From positions 3,942 to 67,941 of the forward strand of contig MU401607.1 of the NCBI GenBank assembly GCA_022579005.1: a DNA stretch of 64,000 nt, in the 5' to 3' direction. Shown piece by piece: positions 46,672-59,200 of the stretch (positions are counted from its first letter, which is position 1; each line of letters begins with the position of its first letter). The stretch is from Poronia punctata. Its lineage: Eukaryota > Ascomycota > Sordariomycetes > Xylariales > Xylariaceae. The notes below the pieces were generated by a model. That model was not told where the DNA came from and made no database searches. It saw nothing but the letters and a program-made list of their open reading frames with translations. The position numbers were made by a program, and so were the translations under genes.

Positions 46672-47887
46672 ATGTCTCAACAACACGAACACGACGCCCT
46701 AGTCCTTACAGGACCTAGGACATATGAAATCCGCAGATTCCCACGAGTCCGTCCGGAAAAGGACGAAATCACAGTCAACGTCAAATGGACGGCATCGACA
46801 CCTCTCGACCTGCACCGGGCAGACGGCGGCTTGCTAGTCGAGTACCCGATGCGTCTGGGAAGTACCGGGGCCGGCATAGTCGCCGAAGTAGGTCCCGAAG
46901 TGAAGAATTTCAAAGTCGGGGACCGGGTCTTTGGTTTCGCCCATCAACAGCCGGCGTGGAAGACTCACCAGGAATACTCGACTGCGCCCGAATGGGTATT
47001 TGGCAAGGTGAGAAATAACCCCCCCCCCCCCCCCTCCCCTTGAAATACGACGCGATAGTGAACTTATTCAAAATACAGATCCCCGAGGGCTTTTCCTTCG
47101 AGCAAGCCGTGACATTACCAGAGAATATAGTCACAGCCTTCAACACCATAGCCACAGACCTCAAACTACCCACTCCATGGCCCAAACCGGCAGACTACCA
47201 GCCCCCACGCGCAGACGAGCCCATCCTCATCTGGGGAGCTGCTTCGTCTGTGGGTCAGCTGACGATCGAAGTGCTCAAGTATTACGGATACAAGCACATC
47301 GTAGCCACGGCTTCGTCTGCGCATCACGCTCACATCGAAGCGTTAGGCGCGACGGAAGTCTACGATTATAGAAATCCTACTGTGGTGGACGATTTACTCG
47401 GAGACCACGGCACTTTCCCGCTTATTGTCGATTGTATCGGTCATCAGCAGGGAACATTGACGCCGATATCGAAGATTGCGCAGAGCGGTAGTGTGGTGGC
47501 TGTCATGTTGCCGGTTATTTTGAGGAGTGGCGCGGAGCCAGAGTATAGTATGGATGCGACGAGTGCCGTGGATTGGGCCGAGGGCGTCGAAGTTTCCGGG
47601 GTTAGAACATTTTTTTACTGGAAGGTGAGTTTCACAATTTTTTATTATTTAAAAATTGGGTTGATGAAATGAATTCGGGCTGACTGATTGATGGGTAGAA
47701 TGAAATGTTCCGCGAAAAGCTCCAAACGGAAATCATCCCGACGTTACTAGCGGAGGGTTTTGTGCGACCGAACAGATACCAGATTGTCGAGGGTGACACT
47801 CTTTTGGAGAGAGCGACGAATGGGTTGAATCTCTTGCGACAAGGTGTAAGTGGCAAGAAGTTGATCTGGAGGGTGTCGAACGAATGA
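46672..47887 (+). CDS. ToxD-like zinc-independent MDR oxidoreductase
   Basis: Medium-chain dehydrogenase/reductase of the quinone-reductase or trans-enoyl-reductase type. Three exons: 46672-47007, 47079-47624 and 47699-47887, with GTGAGA/ACAG and GTGAGT/GTAG introns of 71 and 74 bp, both phase 0; 356 aa. The N-terminal GroES-like domain carries GSTGAGIVAEVG and FKVGDRVFGF. The nucleotide-binding domain has the AASSVGQLTIEVLK segment, a variant of the GxGxxG-type turn. No structural-zinc Cys cluster is seen. The C-terminus (GLNLLRQGVSGKKLIWRV) is typical of this group. Homologues occur both as stand-alone enzymes and as partners of polyketide synthases. No biosynthetic backbone gene is in this window, so the substrate is unknown. 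Intron 1 contains a 16-base C run. Confidence 0.88.
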
Positions 47888-49554
47888 ATGAACGAGGGGT
47901 TGGATGTATGAAAGACGTTCTCGATGGTTCTATGTTGTGTGATACGTTTCTATATCACTAGATACCTAGTTGCACAATGTCTTCTGACTGGTTCTCTTGA
48001 AGGATGACGATGATGGTGATGCTCCCTCCTGTCTTTGCCAGACAGTCGGATGCGATGCATTAGGATGAGTAGATATCTTACGTTTTTCTCTTCGACGTGG
48101 TCCCAATTTGATACCTACTAAGACAACATTAAAAGAATGATTTGGGATATTTTCTTTTAAAATAACACTCACGACTGTCTGCAACTGATTTCTTGTATCC
48201 CAGATTCCCCAAAAGACTACCGTATGCGACCGCAAAGCCACACACCCAAGTCTGCAGCACCTCTTTTACCCCGCCAAAGATCGATCAATCAAATCCACCC
48301 CCACCCACCTTCACCTTCGACTCATCACCTCACGCCACCCCCTCGTCTCCTCCCCTTCGAGTCACCGGCAACTTCCCGCTGGACGGGACGGGTAATAATA
48401 ATACTCTGACACCCCACACGACGGGATGTTTCCCCGGACTATGATTTGATTGATGGCGTATGGAATGCGGGGGGTTTTTGATCTGTCTAATGTGAGTTGT
48501 GTAGGTACTTTGTAGGTACATACCTTTCTTCCTTGAGTCCAGTACTGAATGGGGATATATGGAGAGAGGTTTGTCTTTAGGTACCTGTGGGAGTGGATAG
48601 GTGCGTGTGCGTTGACTGGGTAATGTGGTAAGTTGGAGATTATACTCGTAGGAGATGTCCAGCGTCGGATTGCTACGAGTCGAGTACTATTACCCCTATT
48701 AACGCGCTTTACTTACCTACCTACCTAACCTATTTACAGTCGTCCTGGCAACGAGAGATGTTTTCTTTTCCACTTGAAACATTTTGACTTCCCTAGAGTA
48801 AAATGTAAAATGTATTTTGTTTCTACCCGGTAGAGATATGCTTTGAGTAGGGTTGCCCGGGGGACGCCTAGGTAGATAGATGATGTATGGGATTTTGGAC
48901 GGTCCGGGTCAGGTTGGGTCATCAACACTATCTTTTCTTTCACGAGACACTCTCTCCTTGTTCGGTCGTTGTTACCGACATCCCGTATAGAATTGACCTG
49001 CCCACCGGCCGGCGATAAGGAACCCATTTGGGTAGGTTAGGTTAGTAAGTAGTAGTCTAGGACTCTAGGCAACTATCTATTATCCTAACAAAGATATATC
49101 CGTACATATCAGATACAGATCCATGACCTACCTCCAAGTGTCTCGATCGTGTCCCATCGTGGTCAACTTCGTGTAAACCCCCCTCCCCCCCCCCAAAAAA
49201 CACAAACCATCAAAATTGTGTCGGAATACATACCTACTGAATCTAGGCACCCACACGTTCACCTATGATGTCCTTATGCAGATAAAGAAGTGTAAGAACC
49301 ATGCAGATAAAAAAAAAAATTGTCCTAGACAAGATTTTATCATGTAACGTAGGTATGTACCGTCCATCCGTCATGCGACCTGTATTGATAATTCCCGTCC
49401 TACGAGTAAATAGCGGGACGAGACGCATCGAGGCCGATTCCCACTTTATTAAGGCAGACAGAAGTCCAGACATGAGATAAAAGTGGAGGCCATGGTCCGG
49501 CCCTAAGTAAGTAGCGTAAAAACTAAACTACTGCAGCCCGTAAGGCAGACAAAC

Positions 49555-49594
49555 ACAGAGAGAGAGAGAGAGATAGAGAGGGAGAGGGAGAGAA
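49555..49594. repeat. AG/GA microsatellite
   Basis: About 40 bases of AGAGAG, with interruptions GATAGAGAGGG. A related GGGA repeat lies at 49651-49669. Confidence 0.85.
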
Positions 49595-49780
49595 ATGGGG
49601 CGCGAACTAACCTAGGGGCTAGGTAGTCTAGACAGGGGAAGGAAGAGAGAGAGGGAGGGAGGGAGGGAGTCATAATGGGGATCATATGTAATGTACAATA
49701 GCGGGGAAAAGACAAGAGGAAGAGCCTAGGAAAGAGGATTTTTAATGACTTGCATTTAATTGATTTGTTTTGTATGTGCA

Positions 49781-49823
49781 GTATGTAGGTATGTATGTAT
49801 GTATGTATGTATGTATGTGTATG
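49781..49823. repeat. GTAT microsatellite
   Basis: Tetranucleotide repeat GTAT/ATGT, about 43 bases, with one interruption (GTAGGT) near the start. Confidence 0.85.
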
Positions 49824-50416
49824 TTTATTCAATCGAGTGTCAGTAGGACTAATTGACCTTGAACAGAGAAAAGAGGAGAAAAAGACGAGGAAGAGAGAGA
49901 GAGAGTGTGTGTGTGTTCAAGAAAACTGTCTCTGTGTATCTAACTTTTAGATATAACTCCTCTATCACATCCATGTGTTGCGCATTCAATAGAACTATCA
50001 CCTTGGCTTTCTTTCTTCCTCTCTCTCGAAAGATCCCCAGATAGATAGAGAGATAGATCGAACTCTAAACCCCTCCCCCTCCCCAGGCAACAATCGAACC
50101 AAATATCAATCATATCTTTATCTGATGTGCATACATGCATACTTGTAAAATATCGGCAGACATTTAGTCCAATAATCTTCTCCAATTCTTTTTCTTGGTT
50201 GCCTAGGGTACTACAAAGTCACCACCACCACCATCAAGTTTTTCGATCAAATCAACTGATCCGCGCCGTTACCCCGCGGCGATCTTGGCGGGGTGGTAGT
50301 TGCCTGGTAGGTTGGATGGTTTATCTAAGTATTTTGTGGCGTTACGCAACAGAGAGATGGAGGGGAGAAGAAGGGAGAAGGAGGGAAATTATGACTAGGA
50401 CTTTCACCGAGAACGG

Positions 50417-50440
50417 CGTGGTGTGGTGTGGTGTGGTGTG
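50417..50440. repeat. GTGTG microsatellite
   Basis: Pentanucleotide repeat GTGTG/GTGGT of about five units, ending in GTGTGATGG. Confidence 0.75.
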
Positions 50441-50928
50441 ATGGATTTCTATTCTAGTAAAGTGACTAGAATGAGGAATAAACTACTGCCAACCCGAGTT
50501 CAACTAGCTAAGGAGAATGGACATCGTTTTTGTGACGTTCGTAGTAGAAGCTGTTGTCGTAGGACAAGTAGTGTCCCAATGGTAAACTAGTAGATAGACT
50601 GTGCAATGGAAACATTCACTTGTATGAAGCGGTGATCAAATTTATGTGTTTTGAAAATGTTTATTGGATATGTTCCAAAAATCAACGTTGCTAGTACATC
50701 CAATATCCTTTATAGCACACAAAATGGAAATATCGATACAAAAGTGCCCCAATTCCAAACGCTGACCGGTCCTGTTCCTTTCTTTACATGGTATCGTCTA
50801 GTATAACACGCCCGCTATAAACCCTCCAAAAAACTTAAATAAACTGTTCCTCGCCATGATTCAAAAACGCCCAGATTTGATCCGATAGATAACAAACAAA
50901 GGAAATATGGTTTTGGTAAGGAATGTGT

Positions 50929-51843
50929 TTACGATAGATAACGTAGCGAGTCTCGTGTTGAGCCGTAGCTGACGGTGCTGCTGCGCCGGGGAGCGAATCG
51001 CTCCTTGAGGCGCTGCTGCTGAGCTTCTTCCTCGCGCCTCTTCTCAGCCTCTAGCGCCTTTCTCCGCCGACGCTCGGCCTTCTCCTCGTCATGTCGCACA
51101 CGATCGGTAAGTGTCTGGGCAGGAGCTAGCGATACCGAGCCGCGGCGGTAGCTGGAGGAGACTGGTACTTGGGGAGCCGACCGGTTCTGGATAGCTGCGT
51201 TCTGTCGGGCGATCTCGGCCTCTTTCTTGGAGAGCCGGAACTGGTCGCCATGGGGAAGGTCCGATGTCCGACGACGGTGTCGCTCGTCATCGTGGCTGTC
51301 GCGTGAGCTGGTCTTGGATGAGGAACCGTGGCGGCTGTGTCTCTTGGGCTTCTCATTTATAATCTCGACGGTGACTTTGGGGCCAGAGTGTGAAGAGCTG
51401 GGGCGGTCTCGCCTGTCATGGTCGTATGTGTCGTGGTACAGTTCGGAAGATGGGCTTGGGGGGATGCTGTGGTGGTAATGGGGCGATAGTGGTGAGGAGC
51501 TCAGGTAGCTGCTGCGGTCACCGCTGCGTTGTCTCTCGTGCCGCACCGAGTTTCTCCGGTCGACGTCTAGAACTTTATGGTCGTTGATGTAGATTCCAGA
51601 CCGCCGTCTGCTTGATCGCTCAGAGTCGGATGTGTAGTCGGAGTGATATGACATGGGGGGAGTGGGTGGGAATTGTCCGCGGGCGTAGGACGGTCCCCGC
51701 GCCGGGGACACCTCCCGGTACCCTGATGATACGTAGGGCATCTTGTCGTACTTTCCACACCTCTTCTCACAGTAGTGGGGGACGGATCGCGTGATTTGGC
51801 GACCGTCTGCTAGCTCTTCAGTGTAGATACGCTCGTAGCACAT
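50929..51843 (-). CDS. Disordered, charged protein of unknown function (MCYERIY type)
   Basis: 304 aa from the ATG at 51843. The frame stays open to 51981 but starts there with GTG, so an upstream coding exon is possible though I see none. It begins MCYERIYTEELADGRQ and has a CEKRCGKYDKMP segment, a Cys-containing start shared with conserved fungal proteins of unknown role. The rest is low-complexity and rich in Ser, Arg, His and Asp, with SxxSxxSxR stretches suited to phosphorylation. Near the C-terminus lies a probable charged coiled coil (RVRHDEEKAERRRRKALEAEKRREE, about residues 247-272). No catalytic motif is seen. Confidence 0.62.
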   Translation of the reverse strand: MCYERIYTEELADGRQITRSVPHYCEKRCGKYDKMPYVSSGYREVSPARGPSYARGQFPPTPPMSYHSDYTSDSERSSRRRSGIYINDHKVLDVDRRNSVRHERQRSGDRSSYLSSSPLSPHYHHSIPPSPSSELYHDTYDHDRRDRPSSSHSGPKVTVEIINEKPKRHSRHGSSSKTSSRDSHDDERHRRRTSDLPHGDQFRLSKKEAEIARQNAAIQNRSAPQVPVSSSYRRGSVSLAPAQTLTDRVRHDEEKAERRRRKALEAEKRREEEAQQQRLKERFAPRRSSTVSYGSTRDSLRYLS

Positions 51844-54800
51844 TGGTGAGCGGAGAGAGCTGTCGTCTAGTATATCGTTGGGTAGCTTGGGCTGAGAAAC
51901 TCTGAGACGAGTTCGAATGTTTTGTGTGGGATCGAAGCGCGAGTCGAGAAACAAGTTCGGTCTATCGCGGTTGGGCGTCACTGTGGGCCAAGTAGCTGTA
52001 ACTCTTGGAGTCGCGGTGCGTTTTGGTCAATGGTGTATGACAGATAGAGCAGGTGAGAGCAGTGCTTGATATACAAGTAGTGATCACGAGTCGAGATGAT
52101 ATAACAGTTGTATGTGTTCAATGTTTTGGTTGGTGAATTGGGCAGGACCAAATCGAGAAGAGGATGCGGGCCTGAAGACTTATTATATATCGCGAGGAGG
52201 GTATCATGTAATTTTGTATTTTTTGCGCGCAGGCAGATGAAATATACCAGGTGGTACCGTACAGGTTGCAGGGTCGCAGGGGGTTCCTTTGCTCCTTGGC
52301 CCAACCCTTGTCGGTCGGAAGCTTGATGGACCATGGATGCCTGTCTTTCTGCCTGTGGGAAACCAGTGGCAGCCTAGCGCACGGTCGATGAATCACAGCC
52401 CGTTAAACAAACCCCACTAAAACCGACACAATTATCTGTACTTGCCCCGGTACCTCTCCCTGGTCTACATTTGGGCTACTTTGGTCATAATCCAGCTACC
52501 CAAATCGGCATGGCGGATTGAAACACACAACCAATTGTCACCACAGCCATGGGGCGAAGCTCCCCGCCGAAAGCCAAGCCCATTCTCTCAAGGATGTATC
52601 CTGTAGACCAAAGAGACCTACGGGATTTCCAACTCTGCTCGTGTTTTTCAGCTTAATAGCTGGCTGTTTATGCCACATTTGCTGTACCTCTATACATCGT
52701 GGGAACACCATCTCTCGACCTTCCTTATTGCAGAACAGGGAGTAAGCCCACGGGAACGGATGTCCTCTACCCTAAAAACCAGGAGTGTGTGGCTTGAATC
52801 TTGATGTTGTCGAGACTTGGTACATCGCTGCTAACCCATCTTATCAGATTTGAGGGAACCCAGCTGGAAACGCTGAGAAGATGACATTTCAAGCGCCCAT
52901 TTCAAGCATGCAAAAAACATGAAACTAACATTACTGAGAGTTGGCCTCAGAAAACGGCCAACGTCTGAAAGCACATAGGAGACCCAGAAAATCCCTCGGA
53001 CTTTGTAAGATAAAAATAAATTTACCATTAGCGACGAGGAAAAGACCATGGCCAAAACCGGGGCGTATGTGTATGTTGTTGTGTAACTCTCCAAGTAGCG
53101 TTGTCGTAGCGATTGTGCGACGGTTTATCACGAAATGCCGAGTGTGGATAGTTTTTGTGTTTTGCGCAGGTGGAAACTCGAATGCATTACCAGGCACTCC
53201 TATGCCAGGCGAAGAGAACAAGATGCGCCCGAATTCTAGTCTAGTGCACTAACTTAACCCAAGGTCACACCTGCATTCGCGCATGTAGTCTATTTCGCGG
53301 ATGCGCAAATGGGAGCGCGCAATTCGTGACAGATCCCCCCAAAACGGGAATCAGGGTTGACTCATAAAGTCTGTCGGACCAGGTCCGATTTCGTTTCTAC
53401 TGAAAGACTACCGTAATCTAAAAACCTCCACAAGTAAGGTACCTACCTGCAATACTAGAGAGGTCATGGGAACCATCGGTCGCGCAAACCCGTCTCTTGT
53501 CAAGTGGTAAGCACTTTGGGGGGTTCTACTCTAGCAGTTTGTTTCAAGACAACAAATTTAGGAAAATGGTTTGACAACAGCTCGACAACCTACTGACGTA
53601 CAGTGCTGTTCTGGCAATTAGCCGCTATTTCGCGTACTTGACGCTCCAGCAGTTTTATTCCCTGGACAACGCGGCTGGCGCCGTCGCGTTCTGATTTGGT
53701 AGAATGTCTTGCACGTCGATAAATTAGTGGGTTTACAGGAGAGCACAGCCATTCTGCAACCCGAGCAGAGACCCGAGAAACTTCAACTACCAACGGTTGG
53801 TTTGGGTTAGCTCAAACTTCAACTTTTGCTCCACAACCTTGGCGCCTTTCTAATGCTAACTTTCGATTTGCGCAGTCGCGAACAACACTGCCTCAAAGAT
53901 AGAGGGGAAAGCTAAACAGGCGCAGAGCCGCAAAAATCGGACTTGTCTTAGATCTAGACTTCACTTTCAAGTTATCGGTGATATCATCATCTTATTGCTG
54001 CTTCTTTTTGATTTCTCATCTTTTGGTTAGTCGCCTCTACTCGTAATCGCAAGTTTGATTTGAGGACAACGGCTGAAGAGCTAAAACACCACTCCTGAAC
54101 CAAAGAGTTGCCTAAATTTGGCACGCCTCCTTGACCAGCTGAGAAGGATCTTTGCGGGAACGAAATTACACTTCGATTACTGCATATCCCCCATTATCCG
54201 ATATATTACACTGATATGGCATGAATTCGGCCCCCAAACTCCAACCCACGACCCAAACACTCATCTACACCTTGATAGAAACAGGTATTTACTTTGTACT
54301 CTTCATCGCTACGTCAACTTCATGTACAAAACAAATACAAGGTGAGACATTAGCAAGATCATACAAAGGATCCCACTTCTCACCACAGGGACGCGTATGC
54401 AGCGAGGATGATATGTCATAAACACAAGTATCATACGTACATTTGTAGGACAAGACGGAAAAGTATCGGCGACCTGATAGCTTTATTTCGCCGATGAACA
54501 ACGTAGAAAAGTCCTCGCTACATCATCAAATACGAAGTCTAGCGCAAACACCAAGATCAAACCTCCAACTTATATCTTTCTACACGTACCTGAGCGATCA
54601 TGTGGACAAACCCCCCCTCCCCCCCCTGCTCAGCTACCTGAGACGGGCAATCCTAACGATGAACGGGATCTGCGAGAAAAATAAGGGTCCATCCAGTAAG
54701 GCAACCAGGTAAGAAAACGCTCACATGAATACAGATATAGGTGAAAGTCGCGTCATCTTTCTTGCCACTTGCTCACCGAGAGGTTCGTTCCCCTTATGGG

Positions 54801-56274
54801 CAGGACGTCTACCTACTTGCGCAAAGGAGGTTTGCGCCAGCTATCTCTCAACGTTACATACAACGTCCGCCGGCAGTCGTAATGTGTTGCTTGCTTGCGG
54901 GGGACTGACTGACTAAACTGACGGCATCTGTGTTCCGTTACCTACCGTGACACGGTCGTCATGTGCGCTTCTTCCCTCTCTCCTTGAATTGCGTCACCTT
55001 TTTTCAAGCTGGGAGAATTAAGGTACAAAAGCGCCACAAAAAACGAAACTGTGTAGAGAGGTAAAATTGTGGCTAACGGGTTGCAAGTCAGGTCGGACTT
55101 CTAGACACATGACTTTAGCAAATGTACAAGAAAAGGTGGCTTTGCCAGCACTAGCACGTACTTTTCTACTTCTCTTTTCAAAGGATCAACTTTTCCCGCG
55201 GCCCCCAAACCTCTAGTGCTGACGTGCAAAGCCCAGGTTAGGTACTTTATAGCGTTTTGCCCCGACTTTTGCCTACGATCGGGAGGCAACCCGATATTAT
55301 TAGTCTGCATCCATCTTCATTCTTTAAAGTCATTCATTGATTACATATTCAATTTTTGTAGCGACAATACCTACTTCTCTTCTTGTTGCTAGAGTCCAAG
55401 TCCGAGTCCAAGTTATTTCGGTCTTTTTTATTTCCCCACCCAGAAGAAGTGGAGAAATTGAGATTCAGCCCTACGCTAAACCTAACCTAAGGCTGATTTC
55501 TACTGTGTACCTCTTTGTATGCGACAAAAAGTACCTACCTCTGGACATTTCCAAGTCCGAGAAGAAAAGGACCCCCCGACCGATTCTAGACTACATGTGG
55601 TTTAGATCCGATCAAACCAATAGGTTGTAGGTTACAATATGCAGAATGCAGAATGATGGGGATGCTTTGCATCATCTTTGCATAACGGGACAAAAAAGAG
55701 GGCTGAGCAAAGGTAATAAGAACTTTACTTTTACTATTAGACTAGGAAATATCCAACGCGACACGACTTTTACTCGTCCACATCAAAATCCGTCTCCGTC
55801 CCTAGGTTAGATTACTCATACATCCGCTCTGCAGGGTAGGTACCGACAGGAAAGAATACCTACCAACCAACCACTTAAATACCTGTTGGCCGTTATTCTC
55901 GACCCAACAACCCTTCGTTTTGTTTCGCGAGACGCTCGCCTGTCCCAGCTTACTTACCATTTCATAGAAGGATTCCATCGGCGTCAAGACATGAGCGGTC
56001 TAGAAAAGAAAATCTTTCTGTCCTGTTCTTTTATTTGTTCGTGTTTCATCTTTTTTGGCTGTTTATGCAACGTGCAACCAACGTGGCGGCTACTTTAACC
56101 TGATTGCCCCACTTGTTTTAGGTTAGATAACAACCAACTCTTTTTTTAGACGCGCTGCACGTGTAAACTAAACAAAAATCCCCAAAAACTTTCTTCCAAT
56201 CTTTTTCTATTTTCCAAAAAGATTCGGCGGTCTGTCTTCTATGGTCATGGAGAAAAAAAAAGTCGACAACCCGA

Positions 56275-56300
56275 CCCGACCGACCGACCGACCGACCGAC
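56275..56300. repeat. GACC tetranucleotide repeat
   Basis: About six units of CGAC within CGACCCGACCGACCGACCGA, followed by another GACC run. Confidence 0.8.
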
Positions 56301-56773
56301 TAGACCTATAGAATGTTGCCAGATTTTTCTTGTGATACAACATCATCACATGTCATTCGGACACGTATGTATACCTAACCTTACCTTACCTATCCATCAA
56401 CCCGGTCCCGGTCCTGGTCTTGGTCCTCGTGCTTTTTGTCTCAGATCTCATTAATCATAGGGAATGGAAATGTAATGATTTAGTGGATCGATCCCCGACT
56501 CGACCAGTTGGTTGTATATACGACCGTGAGAAACAAGTGGATGAAATAAAACGATTTGAGCCGCGTCTGGGCTTGCAATGTTTGAGTTTATCTCATGTTA
56601 TGGCGGTCAGGAGTTGAGATGGTTGTTCTACTGGCTCGCTTCATTATCCGACTTCCATATAACTATTTGTGAGTAAGAGAGAAAGAATGTGTCGTGTGAG
56701 GTGATTGGTAAGGAACACGACAGGAAATCTTTCTCGGCTTTTACATGTCATGTCATGTCATGTTAGATCATGT

Positions 56774-56797
56774 AAAAAAAAAAAAAAAAAAAAAAAA
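56774..56797. repeat. Poly-A run
   Basis: 24 consecutive A bases, preceded by CATGT repeats (about 56744-56763). It could be a retroposed poly-A tail on the plus strand or simple slippage. No gene body precedes it. Confidence 0.7.
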
Positions 56798-57740
56798 GTC
56801 GGGATTGTTCGTTTACAAGTCTGCCTTGTAAAAAAGCCTGATGCAAACAGTAAACTGGATCCATCCCGCTTCCGAGATAACTATCTATTGAATCGGATGC
56901 GAAATCATCCAAGACAAATAATAGCTTTGGAAATAAGCAATAGCAGTAGGTTAAGTGAGACCAGGGAAAGGGAAAGGGAAAGGCTCAATGTCGTGTTTAC
57001 CGGTATATTATCGTGCCCATGTCATGTGATATCCCACTTCGCCTCTGGTTCAACGTTGACTGTTAATGCACTGAGATGTCTTGTCTGTTACAATGTAGCT
57101 TTTACCTTGTGCGATTATGTAATTCGTGCTTTTGCTGTTTTTCGGTCAAAGTTCTCCTGCTTATTGGACGGGATAGGCTGAGCCGCAAGTGAGTGAGCGA
57201 AAGGTGATAGGTAGGCGTCAATATCAACCAACGATTCTATAAGACAGGGGACGATATATGCATGTAGTCTCTTCTTCATGAGAGCGGGTGGTAGGACAAG
57301 GTGAGGAAGTCTGCCTACCTACCTACCTATATCACCGAGGTTTTATTATTACACTTCACTCCATTCAATGCAAGGCATCTCGGGCTCCCCATCTTAATGT
57401 AGGGCAACGTCGCATAAGCGGTGCTTACGGCATTCTTTATCATGATTACAGTGGAGGTGGCCAGGATTCTGTCTTTCTTCGGGGATAATCGGCCCGTGGG
57501 TCACAGGTGAGATGACTCTGGACATGCAAAGCGATCAAAGGGTAGGAATATGCCGTGCCGTTACATCCCCCGCCGCTTCTTGGTTTATGCAAAAAGTTGT
57601 CTTGTGAGCCTCTGTTGCATTCTAAAACTTGAATATCTACTTTTGTACACAAGTAGGTCGCATTTTGAGAGATGTGCTGAGGACTCGGTGTCGGTGATCT
57701 ACCTCTACCTTATGCCATACCGTGTACTATAGGTCCATCA

Positions 57741-57788
57741 GTGTAGACTTGGTCTGTACACGTAGGCACCGAGACCGGAACCGGGACA
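57741..57788 (+). repeat. Unmutated copy of the AT-block edge sequence
   Basis: 48-bp stretch aligned without gaps to 59222-59269. Of 16 differences, 14 are C to T or G to A going into the AT-rich copy. The core GTACACGTAGGCACC corresponds to GTATACGTAAGCACT. It is probably a short fragment of the same repetitive element, left outside the RIP block. Confidence 0.75.
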
Positions 57789-58451
57789 TAGTTTTAGTCA
57801 ATGGTAACTCGGAATCACAAACCTTGCTGTACGTACTACCTACTTGGTAACCGCAGATTCTCCTAGGTACGTCGTAGCTTTTCTTATATGTGCTGAAATA
57901 AAGACAAAGTAGACGTTTCCTAAAGGGGTTCCTCGTTCGTTCTTGCGCGGGCAATGTCTCCTACAAAGGACATATCATAATTAATACATAAGTTGGTAAG
58001 GCGATCGGGATTCAGCATCCAAAATTATTAAATGTTTTTGCGGGCAGCTTCATTTCCACGGCTCTTGTAATGAGGGTGTGATACCTAGTAATACAGGGTG
58101 TTGCTTCTATTTCTTCGGGGATTAGGAGTGTTTCAAGTACCTTCCCATAGTAGAGACTGAGATGTAGAAAGTGCGGCGGAAGACATGAGGCAAGTACGTA
58201 ATGTCAAATGTCTCACATCCACATCATGTACACTACCTAGCTAATATACGCGAATCTATCTTAGTACATACCTACATTATGCTGATATGACCATCAAACA
58301 TGACCAGAAAATAGTACTTACGTGTTTACCATGTTTTGGCAATCCCGCCATCATACATACCCCAGCATCATCACAGAAAACATACCACTCTCTTTCAGAC
58401 TTCATATTTATGGAAATGTACAACCCCAGTTCTGATCGTTTTCAGGACTAG

Positions 58452-58973
58452 TTATCTAGTATACCACCGGACCGACTGCCTACTCCAACACCAGACCCCG
58501 ATGACAGCTTCAAGTCATCTGACAAGTCATCTGAGCCATCGCCCTCTTCGGACGAGGTGAGCTCTCTGCTTCTAAACGTACCCTTTCCTATCCGGCTTCA
58601 GCAGATAGGCAGTGGACCGAAGCATGTACAGGAACTGGTTGCTTCGCTAATGGAACTCCGCGGGTGCCGTGGCATCATACCCTCCATCATCGCAGATGCA
58701 ATCGCAGCCTACGTTGTGGTCGGCGACCCCATCGGGCCTTACATGTTCGAAGAGAAGCCATCTATGGACGTGGACTCAACTAGTACTCCGAGTGAGCGTG
58801 GAAAACAATTATTCTACCTACGAACGCTAGTGAGCATCCGGCAAAGGACGCGCTAGTATACGAGTATGGCTTGTGCCGTTAGCCACGACTTCTGGAACGA
58901 GGATATCTATTCTCCGATGCTATGCCTCGCCGTGGAGGAGTCGGGCGCAGATTTGAAGTGCCACAATCTGTGA
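58452..58973 (+). pseudogene. Broken gene, PD-(D/E)XK nuclease-like family
   Basis: The frame is open from 58452 to an in-frame TAG at 58854-58856, then continues in the same frame to TGA at 58971-58973. The reading is Ser/Pro/Asp-rich at first, then LQQIGSGPKHVQELVASLM, then after the TAG the segment SHDFWNEDIYSPML and a final ADLKCHNL. The WNEDIYSPML block resembles the W-N-x-x-V-H-x-P-L/M-L signature of the fungal PD-(D/E)XK nuclease-like family, so an identity is suggested but not proven. TAG could be a CAG mutated by C to T. GTGAGT at 58970 could be a splice donor, in which case the 3' part lies toward the AT-rich block and is lost or degraded. The catalytic core is not present. Confidence 0.45.
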
Positions 58974-59200
58974 GTGTTTTATAACTATCTCACATTGGGG
59001 GATTGGGTATAGAGTATCTTCTGACACACACTTTTGTAAATCTGTGTAATGCAGGCTTGAACCCACGTTCCTAAACAACCTCTTTTTAAACCGGGATCTC
59101 CTAACGGTGTGTTATAGTCTACACTGCTAGGGGGTCTGTAATGACTTATTATTATTGCATAAGGAAGGAAGGTTTCTTTAAAAAGCAAAGGTCTTTTATA
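58974..59200. other. Transition into second AT-rich block
   Basis: Sequence of intermediate composition between the broken gene and the AT-rich block. It contains a possible acceptor (TAATGCAG at 59047-59054). No independent feature is recognised. Confidence 0.5.

Larger units (their letters stand above)
47888..50928. other. 3-kb gene-poor region with simple repeats
   Basis: No open frame with recognisable content. Short frames at 48193-48444 and 49503-50185 are low-complexity. The region contains several microsatellites (listed separately) and TAGGTA-type motifs. It serves as 3' region for both the MDR gene and the converging disordered-protein gene. Confidence 0.55.
51844..58451. other. 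6.6-kb gene-poor region
   Basis: No open frame longer than about 160 codons, and none with a recognisable motif or credible intron signals. The sequence is of ordinary composition and contains scattered TACCTACC/GGTAGGTA motifs, a GACC repeat at 56275-56300 and an A run at 56774-56797. The presence of untranslated RNA genes cannot be excluded. I found no tRNA by eye. Confidence 0.5.

Noticed and set aside
52831..53252. Overlapping frames of about 90-100 codons on both strands
   Set aside because: No motif, no codon-bias support by eye, and equal openness on both strands.
56705..57181. 158-codon plus-strand frame
   Set aside because: It reads through a 24-base A run coding for poly-Lys and has no recognisable content.
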